From contig JAZBQD010000014.1 of NCBI GenBank assembly GCA_036583965.1, positions 42,940,990-43,004,989 of the forward strand: 64,000 nucleotides of DNA, given 5' to 3'. The translations under genes and the position numbers were made by a program. Below the pieces are notes generated by a model. That model saw only the letters and a program-made list of their open reading frames with translations, made no database searches and was not told the origin of the DNA. Source of the stretch: Prunella strophiata. Taxonomy: Eukaryota > Chordata > Aves > Passeriformes > Prunellidae. Each line of letters opens with the position of its first letter. Positions within the stretch are counted from its first letter, which is position 1. Shown piece by piece: positions 14,001-26,000 of this stretch.

Positions 14001-15318
14001 TTATTACACATTATTTTTTCCACAGAGACACTGCTTGTCAAAATAAAATCCCTGAAATTATTTTCTCTCTCTAGTAACAGTGAGTGAGTGCATGAAAAGT
14101 TCTCCACAACAGTTTCTTCACAGTTATGTCACTGCATATGAGACAGTTGTAAAGCTGGCTTCCAGAAAGCCAGTGCTGGCATTTAGTGAATCTAAAGCAC
14201 TATCAGTATAGTAATACTAATGGTAATTCCCATGTAATACAAGAAATTTAAAATTCAAATGCAGGTACTCCATTTTCCACATGTCACCCTCAGAAGAGCT
14301 ATAGAGGCAGCTCAACTCACAAAGGGAATTTGTGTGCAAATTCAGACCCTTCACAGACTGTTGGAAGGCAGCAGAATACAAACCAGACCTGTGCAAGACT
14401 TTTATATTAATCCTCTTAAAATGCCAACCACTCCGTGTCCTGTGATGAAACTAGAACTTCATTCTGGATCTTCCTTCTGCTTTGCCACATCCAGTCCCCT
14501 TGGACCTGGAGATGTCTGGGGAAACCAGCCCATGTGCAGACCCAGAGTGACAACAGCCCCCCTGGACTGAACCTGGTCACTCCAGGGCCTTGTCAACACA
14601 ACCCTACATTGTGTGCTTTACTGTAGTGCAACTCTGTAAGACGAATTTCCCATTGAGTTTATAGGTCCAAAATTTTAAACCAAGACCAGGAAGCTCAAAC
14701 AAAAGAAAATGTTCCTGTGACTCTCAGACAATGAAATCAGGAGCAAACAACACCACTAGTCTTCTCTGATGGCTGCACAAAACTATGAAACATAGTGGGA
14801 CTGCATAAAGATTCTTAAATGACTGAGAGAAAGTTATGGAATCCAGGTCTAGGTTTGAGGAATTAAATATAGTGAGGTATGGATCCATTTTCTTTCCAAT
14901 TGCAACTTCTGAAGTGCAGCTGCTTCAGAAGAAAGGCTCTTTTTTGTCTGATATCAGTTGAAAGCTCAAAATCAATGACACCATACATCAACACAGGCAA
15001 AGAGAATATAATATTCCCTACTATACTTTTTGAAGCTTACTTCTGTTAAGCATAAACTGTACTGTTCTTCTGGAAATGAAACGTAAAGATCATTTTGTCA
15101 AAGACATTCCAAAGTGCAAAGAAACAACTTTTGCACATTTTTAGCCGGTCTAACTTCAAGGCAGAAATCAGAGTTAAGAAAGGAAAATAAACCATGACAT
15201 AAAAGCAATGCTTCCTCCTCCTCTGGATGATTGCATGCTCAGATTGTGCTTAAAATTCCCAGGAGATGTACAGATTGAGATAAAATATTGGTTTCGTGTA
15301 ATGGCAGCATGGAGATCA

Positions 15319-15467
15319 TAGCTATAAGCTATTTTTGTAAATCATAAATCAGTGTCTGAGCACCAAACCATGGGAGTCTAGCATTCAATTCATATATTAT
15401 CACTAATTATATTTTTTTTTACTTGACAATGCATCATCACTCATGCAAGTAGCTATAAGCTATTTTT
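15319..15467. repeat. 18-base direct repeat, copies 131 bp apart
   Basis: TAGCTATAAGCTATTTTT occurs exactly at 15319-15336 and 15450-15467. Both are followed within a few bases by a CATAA-like stretch. The sequence between is AT-rich and unrecognised. Confidence 0.9.
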
Positions 15468-17369
15468 TTCACCCATAACCACACAACTTGTACACAAGAC
15501 AATGACTCTTGAAAATTGTCAAGCGTAAATAAGAAAAAGGATATTTTTGTTATTGGGAATTCTGTACCCAGCTGAGAAACTGTTTCTTCTCACTACAGCA
15601 CAGGGCATTGAACAGTTCTTTTCCCAAAGAGTTTATCTTTCAACAAGGCATGGCAAGAGATTCTGAGAATGAGACACAACAGCCAAGAATTGAGACTGAG
15701 TGACAGTTTGCAGTCAGCATGGTAATTCAATTCTTAATTTCCTTAAAAGAAGAAACACCTGAGTGACACTGTAAGTGAGGATGGGGTACAGAGGCTGTGA
15801 AATAGAATCTTGACAGCCTTGTAATAAGTGACTAATTAGCATGGAGGAGGAAATACTTAAACTTCTTGTGCTTCTTTGACTTGTTTCCCAAACTGTTGGC
15901 CATCCTGATCAGTTAATTTTCAGCATTTCTCAGCATGTGCCCTCATCCTCAACCTGCAGCTGAGAGCATTGTCTCTGGAATTGGGTTCTGCAGAGCATGT
16001 GCCAGTGCTTTCCCTCTGAACTCACAACTCATCAGTTGCTCACAGATGTCACCTGGCATCAGCCACAGACATGATGCTCACTGCAGCCCTTGCTGAAGCT
16101 GTCTTTATCCCTGCTCCCCTGGCTGAAGATGTCTTTTCAATCTCCTATTGCTGCATCCTTTTACTTCCTTTCCCACATCTATGTGGGCCCAAGCATGGCA
16201 CACATATTCTGTGCAGATCTACCTCAAATCACTCTTACAGTGTTTTGGGGTGGGTTTTTTTAAGGAATATGTCTTTCCCATTAACATTATGATCAAGCTG
16301 CAGCAGCTCCAACTAGCCAGAATAACTCTGATGTGACAAAGAGGAGCTCAGGAGACAAAATGGGCTGAGCTTCATCTCAGTCCCTTGCCTTTAGCTATGT
16401 TCACAAAAGCCTCCTACATTACAATAAATCTTGGCAATCATACTGTATTGGTGAGCGAGACCAATACTGGCAGCAGCAGCCTGCCAGATCATGTGAGCCA
16501 GCTGTGTGCAGCCAGCATGGTGACATCCATGGGCACTGTGGGCTGTGCAGGGGATTTGTGGGTGTGCTCTCACTGGCACAGAGTCACAGAGTGGGGACCC
16601 CAGCAGCACCAGCTTCCACTCTTCCCTTATGTTGGCAGTGAGGGCAGCTAACCTGTGCTGTCTGAGACTGAGGAGCACTTGGCTGGCTCCAGCACAGACA
16701 GCCAACTTGCTCTGAATCTCACAAGTACCCTGGTGGACTATGTCCATGAAGTTGGAGCTATAGGGAAGAGGTTTCCTGGGGTGCCTTGACGAAGGTAATC
16801 CTGAGCTGGACTAAGACAAGAGTATGGCTTACACCAACCTCTCTGCATCTCCAAAGACAGGAATTTCCATATAGAAGGTGAACACTGGAATGAGACGCTG
16901 GCTAACTGAGCAGCATCTTTGCACTGGACTAGGACATGTGAGGTCAGAATTTTTCCAGTGTGAAGGAAGTCTTCCACTGCTTCTGTCTTTGTCCCATTCT
17001 CCTTTTCACATACATAATATGGAAAACCAAGGCTTTGCAATGATCAGTCATGTTGTACAGAAAGCAGCATTTGAGAGTGTTCCCCACGAGCAGTATCTGT
17101 GAATTGAACATTTGTTGCACAGAAATCTACAACAACCTTTCTAGGAGCAGGTAAGAAACTCTCAGTCACAAGCAGATCACTGAAACATTCTTTGGTTAAC
17201 TAAAAGTATTGCCTTTGGTGTTCTTGACCAGCATCTCAGTAAGTATCCACCAGGTATATGAGCTTTGTTTCATTTGCAAATATAGTAAAGGCATTATTAG
17301 ACTTCTTTATCTGTACTGAGAGACAAGAAAAGTGTGAGACAAACACTGAAGACACCTGTAAAAGTGTGA

Positions 17370-17640
17370 TAATTTAACTGAATTGAAGAATCACAAAGTG
17401 GTTTAGGTTGGTTGCAGGTCTTCTGGTCCAACTCCCCTGCTCAAGCAGGGCTATGGTCCTGTTGCCCAGGATCATGTCCAGATGGCTTTTAAATTTCTCA
17501 AAGGAAAGAGACTCTACAACCTTCCTGAGCAACCTGTTAAAAAACTGTTTCCTGATATTCAGAGGGAACCTCCTGTGTTTCAGTTTGTTTTTATTGTCTT
17601 GTCTTGCCATTGAAAAGAGCTAAAGTCTATCATCTTTGCA
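17370..17640 (-). mobile_element. CR1 LINE fragment, 3' end (about 260 bp)
   Basis: The plus strand shows the reverse complement of a CR1 3' end. It starts at AAGAATCACAAAGTGGTTTA, goes through GGTCCAACTCCCCTGCTCAA and reaches TGTTAAAAAACTGTTTCCTG. This matches the avian CR1 tail and the conserved segment upstream of it. It is 5'-truncated and carries no intact frame. It sits intergenic, about 11 kb downstream of TMEM117. Confidence 0.9.
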
Positions 17641-18084
17641 CCTTCCCTTCAGATACTATACGAGCGAGTATGCACACACATAGATGCAGAGCCAACTATA
17701 AAAATGTACAAATCAAATAAAGAGTGAAGTCTGTGGGGTGTAACAACCAGTGGGGTGTAAGACAGTGGATTATTCCAGGAGATGCTTAAAGCAAACAGAA
17801 GCCTCCTAGAAGGTGTACTCTGCTTTCTCAGCTTCTGTTTTTTAGGATGTGAGAGACAGAAATGTAATGGTCCATGGCTCAAACAACTGGCCACTTGTAA
17901 AAGCAGGAGTGCTTTGCTGTCAATGTGGAAGGTAATAGCCCAGGTGAAGAGGAGGGTAAGCACCAGAGGATAACCATGACAAATCAAATTTTGGCTAGCA
18001 AAAAAATGGGGTTTGAACCAGATAAGGGAAGAGGACTGATAAGCAGATTCTGCTAGGTGGAATAGTGCTTTTTATCATGTCCTC
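17641..18084. other. Intergenic spacer between CR1 and LTR-like repeat
   Basis: About 440 bp with no gene. A short imperfect duplication of GTGGGGTGTAA occurs at about 17734-17760. Part of the right end may belong to the neighbouring LTR-like repeat, whose left edge is uncertain. Confidence 0.5.
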
Positions 18085-18870
18085 CTTTACACAACTGGCT
18101 CAGGTATGAAAAGTTCCCTCTGGGGAAGTACCAGGACTGTTTACACATAGGCCTGAAGGCATCCCTTTTGAGGGGCTTAACACTGATGTGAGATGCAGCT
18201 GAGATGTCTTAGAAGGTGTCATAAACCATCAAAGACCCCTGAAGAACCCACAGACTCATTTCTTGGGGCCTTCCATCAGAGACCTGCCATGATCCCCAGT
18301 GTAAAACTCCCCCCATAGGGGAGGCATGTGGGCATTCCCACCTATACCTGAACACATTTTAACCCACTGAACTTTATGTTTCACAGGCTTCCCCCTATCT
18401 CCAACCTCTACTGGATCAAGACTTTGACCATTACTTTGACCAAAGGACATCTAAATTTCAACAATCAAGTCTCATCACTGGATCCATGAGTGGTAATATC
18501 TTTCTACTCTTATCCTTTATTTCTCTTTCTTTCTTCCCTTTCTTTCTCTTTCCTTCTTTCTTGTCCTAACTTCTCAAAATATTGTAAGCCAGACTAAAAA
18601 AACTCCAGCGAATTCCTTGTTGTGTCTGAGTAAGGTTAAAGCTGGTTATGTTTAAATTTGCTGAGTTAAAGTTTGTGAAGTGCTTTACATAATCTGGATG
18701 CTGTTTTAAAATTTGCCACATACCTTATTCTACCTTAATAGTCTAAAGTTTTCAAGTAAAAGTTTGTTATTGAGCCTCCAGAGAATTTTGCTGGTTTTCC
18801 CACGTATCACCCAGAGTGAATCAAACTACCTTTCCCTGAACCTGTTAAGTGGACTGGGGAATAACAATAG
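18085..18870 (+). mobile_element. Diverged solo LTR-like repeat, plus orientation (approximate limits)
   Basis: The core at about 18240-18610 shares an ordered set of motifs with the region 6650-7110 read on the minus strand. These are CTTCCATCAGAG, CATGATCCCCAGTG, a GGGGAGG(C/T) box, ATTCCCACCTATACCTGAAC, TTTTAACC, CTGGATCCATGAGTGGTAAT and CTTTCTACT, then a pyrimidine tract and an A-rich segment before CTCCAGC. This layout resembles retroviral or ERVL-type LTRs of birds. No gag, pol or env frame flanks it, so it is probably a solo LTR. Edges are estimates: I could not fix TG/CA termini or a target-site duplication. Confidence 0.68.
18520..18567. repeat. Pyrimidine-rich (TTTC)n-like tract
   Basis: A C/T tract of nearly 50 bases made of imperfect TTTC units. 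It lies inside the LTR-like repeat, where the 6.8-kb copy also has a C/T-rich stretch. Confidence 0.9.
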
Positions 18871-20164
18871 GGTCTGTTGGGAATCCTGAAATTTAGTCTA
18901 CAGGTCATAGGTGGTTGCTGCTCTAGACTAGTTTGGCACTGAAGTTAGACTGTGCCAATATGTGGAAACTGTACTTTTGAGCTAACAACTGCAGTGGTCA
19001 GACTTCATTTCTTCTCTGACTTGGAAGCTCTACCTCATCCAAAGGTGATTTACCCCTTTCACATGCATTAGGGTCTTAGCCTTGATGTACTGCAGCTTCC
19101 TGTAGGCTACTAGATATGACAGTTCTGACAGAAAAGAGGGAGAAAGGCTAAGATGGAAAAATAATCTTTTTTCATTATAAGAACAGCTACCTGTAAAACA
19201 CCTCAGTTCAAAATCTTTTCAGCTAAAGTTTAAATCTGTATTTTGTCACCTACATATATATATTCATGTTCTCAAAAGGGTTGAGCACCCATATCCATCA
19301 AGACATGCCAATGCAGTTCACTTTTATAACAGATTTTTACTACTGTAACTCAGTCCTTTTCCTCCATTTCCAGCATTGATTACATCTTACTTGCCTGTAG
19401 AAGTGCTCTAAAAAGTCCAAGAAAGCCATTTTAAAGCATTAAAGAAATTATGGATCTGACCCTTGTTACCCAGAATACTCTGTGCCCCTCACTGCTGTTT
19501 GAACAGATTGCTGCTTTGACACTCAGCTGCTGCAGTGCTCTTGGTAGCCTGTTACTGCCTGGTGTTTGATCCTCCTACACGCCCTACTTGTGTCACATCT
19601 GATGTCTCTCTAAGAAGGGTGTGTGCTTGGATCCTGGTGCCTGCTGACATATTACTTTGTAATCCTGGTAAGCCATGACACTGCACAAGAAATTCAGTTT
19701 GGTCTGTCTGTGAGATAAAGACTGCTCAAGGAACTGACTCCTGCAAGTCATGGAATATGACTGGTAACATCTCTGGGCTAATTAGATCCAGAAAAGAAAG
19801 AATTCAGTTCTATCGGGGATAACTATCCTCATCACCAGGAGAAACCTTCCAGTTAGAGCAAACCAGAAGTGGGAGCTCCCAACACTTTGGGCAGTTCAAA
19901 ACTCTCCAAGCACTGCTGTGCAGCACCAGTGACACCCCAGGAAATCCCTCATGTCCTTCATAGAAAGGTTGCTCCTCCAGTCACTCCTACCAGCAGCCTC
20001 TTTGCACTTTCTCCATGGCTGCAGCCATCATCTCCCTTGCTGGGATATGCAAAGTGCAACACTTTTTGAATTAGGAAACACATTCAATTATCCACAATTG
20101 ACTTAATTTTTCCAGTGTGACTGGAGTTCCCAGTGCTGCTGAAAACCAAGCATGTGGTATCCCT

Positions 20165-20198
20165 GGGTGCCTCCAGGAGCTGACTCCTGGGAGCACCC
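20165..20198. repeat. Imperfect hairpin, 15-bp arms
   Basis: GGGTGCCTCCAGGAG and CTCCTGGGAGCACCC are reverse complements at 13 of 15 positions with a 4-base loop (CTGA). Isolated and intergenic; no evidence for a small RNA beyond the fold. Confidence 0.8.
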
Positions 20199-23000
20199 TC
20201 CAACCCATGCAGCTGCACAGAAACTTTTCTACAGAGCAATCAGTTCTGTGGTGTGGTTTGTGAGGAGATGCTTCTCTGTAATGGGGCTCACATCCCTCAG
20301 TCAAAGGGAGTCAAGTGCACCTTTGTATCTAGGGTGAATTCAGGGACATTGCTTAAGGCCACCATCCTCTTGAGTCCAGTGGTCTGTGTAGGAAGTTAAT
20401 CATTGATTAGACAGCAGGCACAATTCAAAGAGGTGATGCTAAACAAGTCAGAGAAAGTGTGATCAAAGCTGTACATAGAATGCAATCAGCATCTGAAAAT
20501 CCTTTTGCACCACAGGACCTACATAAGCTCTGCACACAAAGCTGACTTCTCAGGCCACACCTGCAGCGAGGACTGAGAAATTTGTTCTTTTTCTGTAAAT
20601 TACCAGACTGTGCTGGGGGTGCAAACCAGACCATTCACACCAGTCCCAACTGCAGATCATTCTGGGAGGGGAACATTCATTTCTTTCAAAATTAAATTGT
20701 GAATCTGCTCACAGTTCAAAGTCATTCCTCCTACAAAAACAAGAACAATACTGAAATAACTTTGTGCTGTATGATATAAGCGCCTTAGGTTTCTACAAAC
20801 TGTCAGAATAGAGAACATGACTTTTTTTATATTACAGTTATCTAAGAGGCTATGTTTTAGTTTCCTCCCTTTTAGATTGTTTTAGGCACTTTTTTTCTTT
20901 CAGAGTTTGAAAATGTTGCTTTGTTATCTGTTACTTTTCCTCCCAAGCTGTGAGGAAAAAATATCCAGGCTTTTCTCTCAACAAGAATATCCAGATTGTA
21001 TTATTAAAACTCGAGGCATCTTTGAATTAATCTCCAAAAAGACTCAGTCAGTAGGACAACATTCTAGCAGTCTCACATCCCCCAATATCATTCAAAGTAA
21101 AGTTTTGGCTCAAGCAACTAGGAGGAAGAAAATTTTAAGTCTGGATGATAAAGCTGCCAGCAGATACACGTGTTTAAAAGTGCTTATCCCACCACCTGCC
21201 TTTCACCATTCCCTCCATCTGCACAGATTGACCTGGATTGGCAAAACACTCCAGCCTTGCTGTATGCAGGCAGAGACGTAGCACAGTACTTGTCACTTTC
21301 TGCTGCTCACGTGTGCTCTCACTGGGCAAATGTTTCCCCTCATCTTGTCTCTAATCTGATACTGGCAGACTTTCACATCTCAGACAAGACTGGGTACCAG
21401 GACTCTAGGAGCAGAATCCCATTACAAACAAATTGTTGTTTTACAGGTGTCTCTGTTTCATCATTCAAGAAAAAATTAATGCATTCACAGTGTATATGAC
21501 AGGAACATGTTAGCAGAATACTTTTTGTTTGTCTTTTGAACTCCCAGCACTGCTCCTCAGTGACACTTGATAGAGTTGAAGGAAAACACAATCCAGTATA
21601 AATTTTGAAGTTTCCATCACAAAAACACTGGCAGTCTTTGCTATTACTATGAAAAGGAATTTAACTACTTCCTTTTTGCAAAATATAATTTGCAAAGGAA
21701 TAATAGGATGTCACCATTTGAGGGATAAAAGAGTGGCTTTGTAACTCCTTTGCATGTTACTTGCTGTTACTTGAAGCACTGCTTGAAGTCTGTTTTCCAG
21801 ATCACAGTATCTGAAAGCAGACTGGTTTCTTCTGAAGGAAATTCCAAAAGGCAGTTGAGGAAGGAGTGAGGTATTTCCACTTCCAGTGGCACAAGACAGT
21901 GGGAATCTGATGCTAACAAAACAGCCTTCTGATTTCAAAAAGCTAATTTCACCAGATGAAATTTATGCAAGGGTGAAATAAACCTTATTCTGTTCTTGGG
22001 ATATTTCATACCATGTCCATGTATATGTGAATCACATGGAGCAAAGAAAACATTTAACAGCAACAAACTAGAAAGACTAAAGTCCTAATAAAATAGGCAA
22101 GTAGGAGATACCTGACATGTATGAAATTGAGCAAATAATTTCATGTCTTAGCCTTTTAATTTTCCTCTCTACTTTTGCACTTCTTTTGCATTGCAAAGTC
22201 TTCAAGCAGTTCCTTTCCAATCTCTACTGTAGTTATATTCATCTGAGAGACCTATATGTGACAGTGGTGCCATTACAAATGCAATACAATGAGTGGGTAG
22301 TTTTAGGAAAATACAGTTTCTAGTGACCACAGAAGATGGGAAAGGATCTCTAGGAAAGGTTTTGTAAACTTCCTAGTTAACTTCTCCTAAAACTTGGTGG
22401 GTATTTCTGTGATGTAAAGCTGGAGCCTTTAAAATGCCAGGAGAGGACATTTGGGCTTTAGTGTATTTGTTCCTCCATGTGCACTTTGAAAGGCATTAAA
22501 GTACGTCCAAATGAGCAGACACCTTTGAAGTCTAGTCAGATCAGTATTACACTGTGTCTTTGTGACACTCAGGGCAACAGGCCCACACTGCTCAGGAGCA
22601 GTGACCTAAAACAGCCATACAGCTCACACAGACCTGAGCTTCTATCTTTGGATGGTCCTACATGACTTTGAAGAGCCTGTTGGTACAGACTGGTTGCTAA
22701 CTAAGGACCTATCCCTGTGCTCTCTTAGGTGACAGAGGTATCTCCTGGGCTTGAAAAGTGAAAAAACATCACTCAGTTTTTAAAGTGCAACAACACACAT
22801 TTCTATGGAGGACTCATTAAACAGTACACCCTAAACCTACCTGTAGCTGACAGGTTCAACAAATAATTATATTGGCCCTTGCAGGCAGACTTGCTATTAA
22901 AACGGAGAAGGAGATTACTGTCAACTTCTATTGCATCTGCTTTAACTGTTTTTTATATAAATACAAAAATCTTTAGACCTTAGAATCAATTTTGTTTTAA

Positions 23001-23016
23001 TTTTTTTTTTTTTTTT
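23001..23016. repeat. Poly(T) run of 16
   Basis: Sixteen T bases directly followed by CAG, intergenic. It looks like a splice acceptor tract, but no exon is recognisable after it. Confidence 0.95.
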
Positions 23017-26000
23017 CAGTTTGAATGAATGATGTCTGAAGTCTCTCCACGACTGCATAGGAAAGAATTTGATTGCTGTCCCCTTTGGGATTATTTTTGA
23101 GGAGTAGCTTTGCTGTGGATCAGCAGGTCAAAATTGATGGAAAGGGTGAAAAGAGAGTAAGAAGGTTGCACAGATGAAGCAAAAATGGCTAGATTGTCTA
23201 CTCATAATTTAACTTTAACCTTGCAAAGATTTGGAAGACATTCTGGTTTTTTATAGCTTCATGAAACAAAAATAGAAAAATTTTCCAGTAACCATGGAAA
23301 CATGGAAACAATGATTACTGGAAATTATCTCTACTTGTGCTATCATTGGCTGACACAAAAGTTAAGCCACACAGGCATCTTCAGCAATGCTGCCACAGCC
23401 TGACAGGGAATGAACCTCACAAAAATCCTCAAACATCTGGAGCAGCTGGAGCCACTGCAGTTTTGGAATATTCTAACTCTAGCTGTTGGTGGCTCAAGCT
23501 ACACCTGCTTTCAGCAAGTGATTCTGTGAACAATTAAACACTGAAACTCTAACCATGTGTGGTATGTGTTTTGTTGACCAAAAGACCTAGCAGCCACCAG
23601 CAGATCAAGTGCCTTTATGTACCCTCAGAGCTCTCAGAGGAAAGGTCAGCAAGGCTTGCAGTGTCTCAGAGCAGTCACCATCGATGCTTCTCCCTGTTGA
23701 AAAGGAGGGAGAGAGATACAGATGGTACCAAATCAATAACAGCAATTATGGGCCTTTGGAGGGTAACTTGCCGTCTAGGTCACTAACAATAAAAGTTTAT
23801 TGGAAATAAAAACCAGAGGAATGAAATGAAATGGACTTGTAGTGGGAAAAACCAGAGAAAAATGAAGGGAAGAAGGAATTCAACATGAAGTGTTGCAGAT
23901 GTCACAAACAGCATGAGAGCCGGGTCTATAACCTGCCTGCAGGAATCAGATAAGCTGCTCTTGTGCACACCCCAACTACTACACATTAAAGGAAAAGCAT
24001 GAGATTAGAAGTATCTCTGTGACTGTGCTGCTGATATAAGATATATTTCTGAAAGGATTTGATTTTGCTACTTCATTTCTCTTTGCAAAGCAGCTGGATT
24101 GATGCTTTTCCTTTCTCCAAGGAGTTTGCTGTGGAGAGTACCAGCCTCATAAAGCATCTCCCTTACAATTTCTTTCCCACTTCCTTTTCAAAAAACTACT
24201 CAATTCCCCCAAACAGTGAAAAGCTGCTGACATCCCCCATGCAGAGGAAGTGTTAGGAGGGAATTACGACAGTGTTAAAACCTAGTTACCCTGAAGAGCT
24301 ACTCACCCAGAAGTCATCTGGAAGCTGGGAACTGTCTGTGAACATTTGGAAACAGAGACTTGCTGCTTCTGTTTGAATATCTGAAGGGGATGGAAAAGAT
24401 TTCTAGTGATTTCCTGTCTCTCCATTTGTGCCTTTGTGTTCCTATGAAACAGGACTTCTGTTTATATTGATTTGCTTCTGAAATGGTTATGTAAGTGACA
24501 TTCTTCACCTCAAGGCTGTAAAACTGACAGACCAGACTCCCCCTTTTGCCTACCCCTGGTTGTCCTTCTTGGAGTTGTACATTAGGCATTGCAATAACAT
24601 GCCACAGCACAGCACACTCAGATAGCCCAGACTTCCCACTGGACAGTTTTGAGTGCACAGGGAAAGGAGCAACTTCTTTGTCATTTGCAAGTTAGCATGG
24701 ATGGACAGGAAGGAAAGCATATGGCAGAAGAGCTGGTCTGTCTGGTGCTGACAGTGGGCACCTCTGTTGATAAAGGTACTGCAACTGTTTGTTAATAAAT
24801 GCAGTTTGAATCTTTGCATGTCACTATCCCAAGCACAGCGCCACTTAAACATCTGACAAAAGAGTTTTGTCTCCATCCTGTGCTAGGAAGCACAAATTGA
24901 ATCATCTTCACATTCTCACTTACAATGTTTAATTTTTATGGTTCTTGCAATCTGCTCAAAGTTTAAGTTGGTTGCTTTTAAATGCACCCTAAAAATGCAC
25001 ACTAAATCCTAAACTGCACCCTAAATGCACACCCTGCTTGCAGGATGTAACTATGTCAAATTTATAGTCTAAGATAAAAAGTTTTCTCCCACTGAGCCCC
25101 TTCTGGTAGGTTGTTAAAATTAGGGCCAGTGTATTAAAAATCTGTTAAATCTTTTACTAGTGAGTCATAACCTGTTCACTTGTGGGAAAAGGAGCTTGCC
25201 AGTCTACGAAGGAACTGACTTGCTACCTTCCCAGCCTTTGTGAGGTGTCTGCTCTTTGTTCCCAGGTGGTTGTCATGATGGATGCTGTTCAATGCAGGAA
25301 AAACAATAACTTAACACATACTGTAAGACAGTGCAGTAACCCAAAGTATGCTGATACTAGCTGGAAAGGAAAGAAATCTTTTAAAACAGAAAAAAAATAG
25401 TTTCAGCATAAATTTGACAAAGAAATAACCTAGGGGACACAGACAGTGCAATTAAATGCTCTTTCTTTGGTCTTATATTTTTTTCTGCAAAATAAGTAGA
25501 GGTGGAGGAGGTGTAACAACCTGGAAAAAGTAACTACAATGTAGCATGAAAAGGGCAGTAGTAAATCACCTTGAGAAACTCAGCAGTTTTCCCAACAAAA
25601 TCAACTAATCCCTGGGTTCCTAATGTACATACACATATGCATTTTATATATGTGGTTTTTGAAGATATATATACACTTCCATAAGCATGAATATTATATT
25701 TAAGGTACTTTCTAGAAAAATTCTTGCCTTCTATTTGCTTCATGTCTTTTCCATCTCAGTAAAGATAATTGTTGAGAATGCTAAGGCAATTTATGAGCAC
25801 CTGTGGGCTCATAAATATTATGTGCTTATCCTAGAGATGTATCTTCTATATACATACTATATCAGGTGGTTTCTATCATCCATCACTGTACAATGTATCT
25901 ATGGTAAAAAAAAAAAAAGAGGTCCAAATCTGATCTTTGTCAAAGCAGACACCAGCCAGCCCTATAGTGATGGCAGCTGCTAGATGGATCATTATAGAGG

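Larger units (their letters stand above)
7111..17369. other. Intergenic DNA, no gene recognised
   Basis: Mostly AT-rich with GC-richer patches at 10460-10960, 11500-12240 and 16000-17050. The open frames there (up to 168 codons at 11112-11618, minus) show no recognisable domain, no consistent splice context and no similarity I know. Contents include a near-palindrome at 11044-11085 and an 18-base direct repeat at 15319/15450. A shared stretch around TGCTGGTCAGGGT occurs at about 10734-10763 and 11795-11824. Confidence 0.7.

Noticed and set aside
22981..23100. Splice acceptor (T16 followed by CAG) marking a hidden exon
   Set aside because: The sequence after it carries stops in the frames I read and no recognisable protein, and no partner donor or exon was found.
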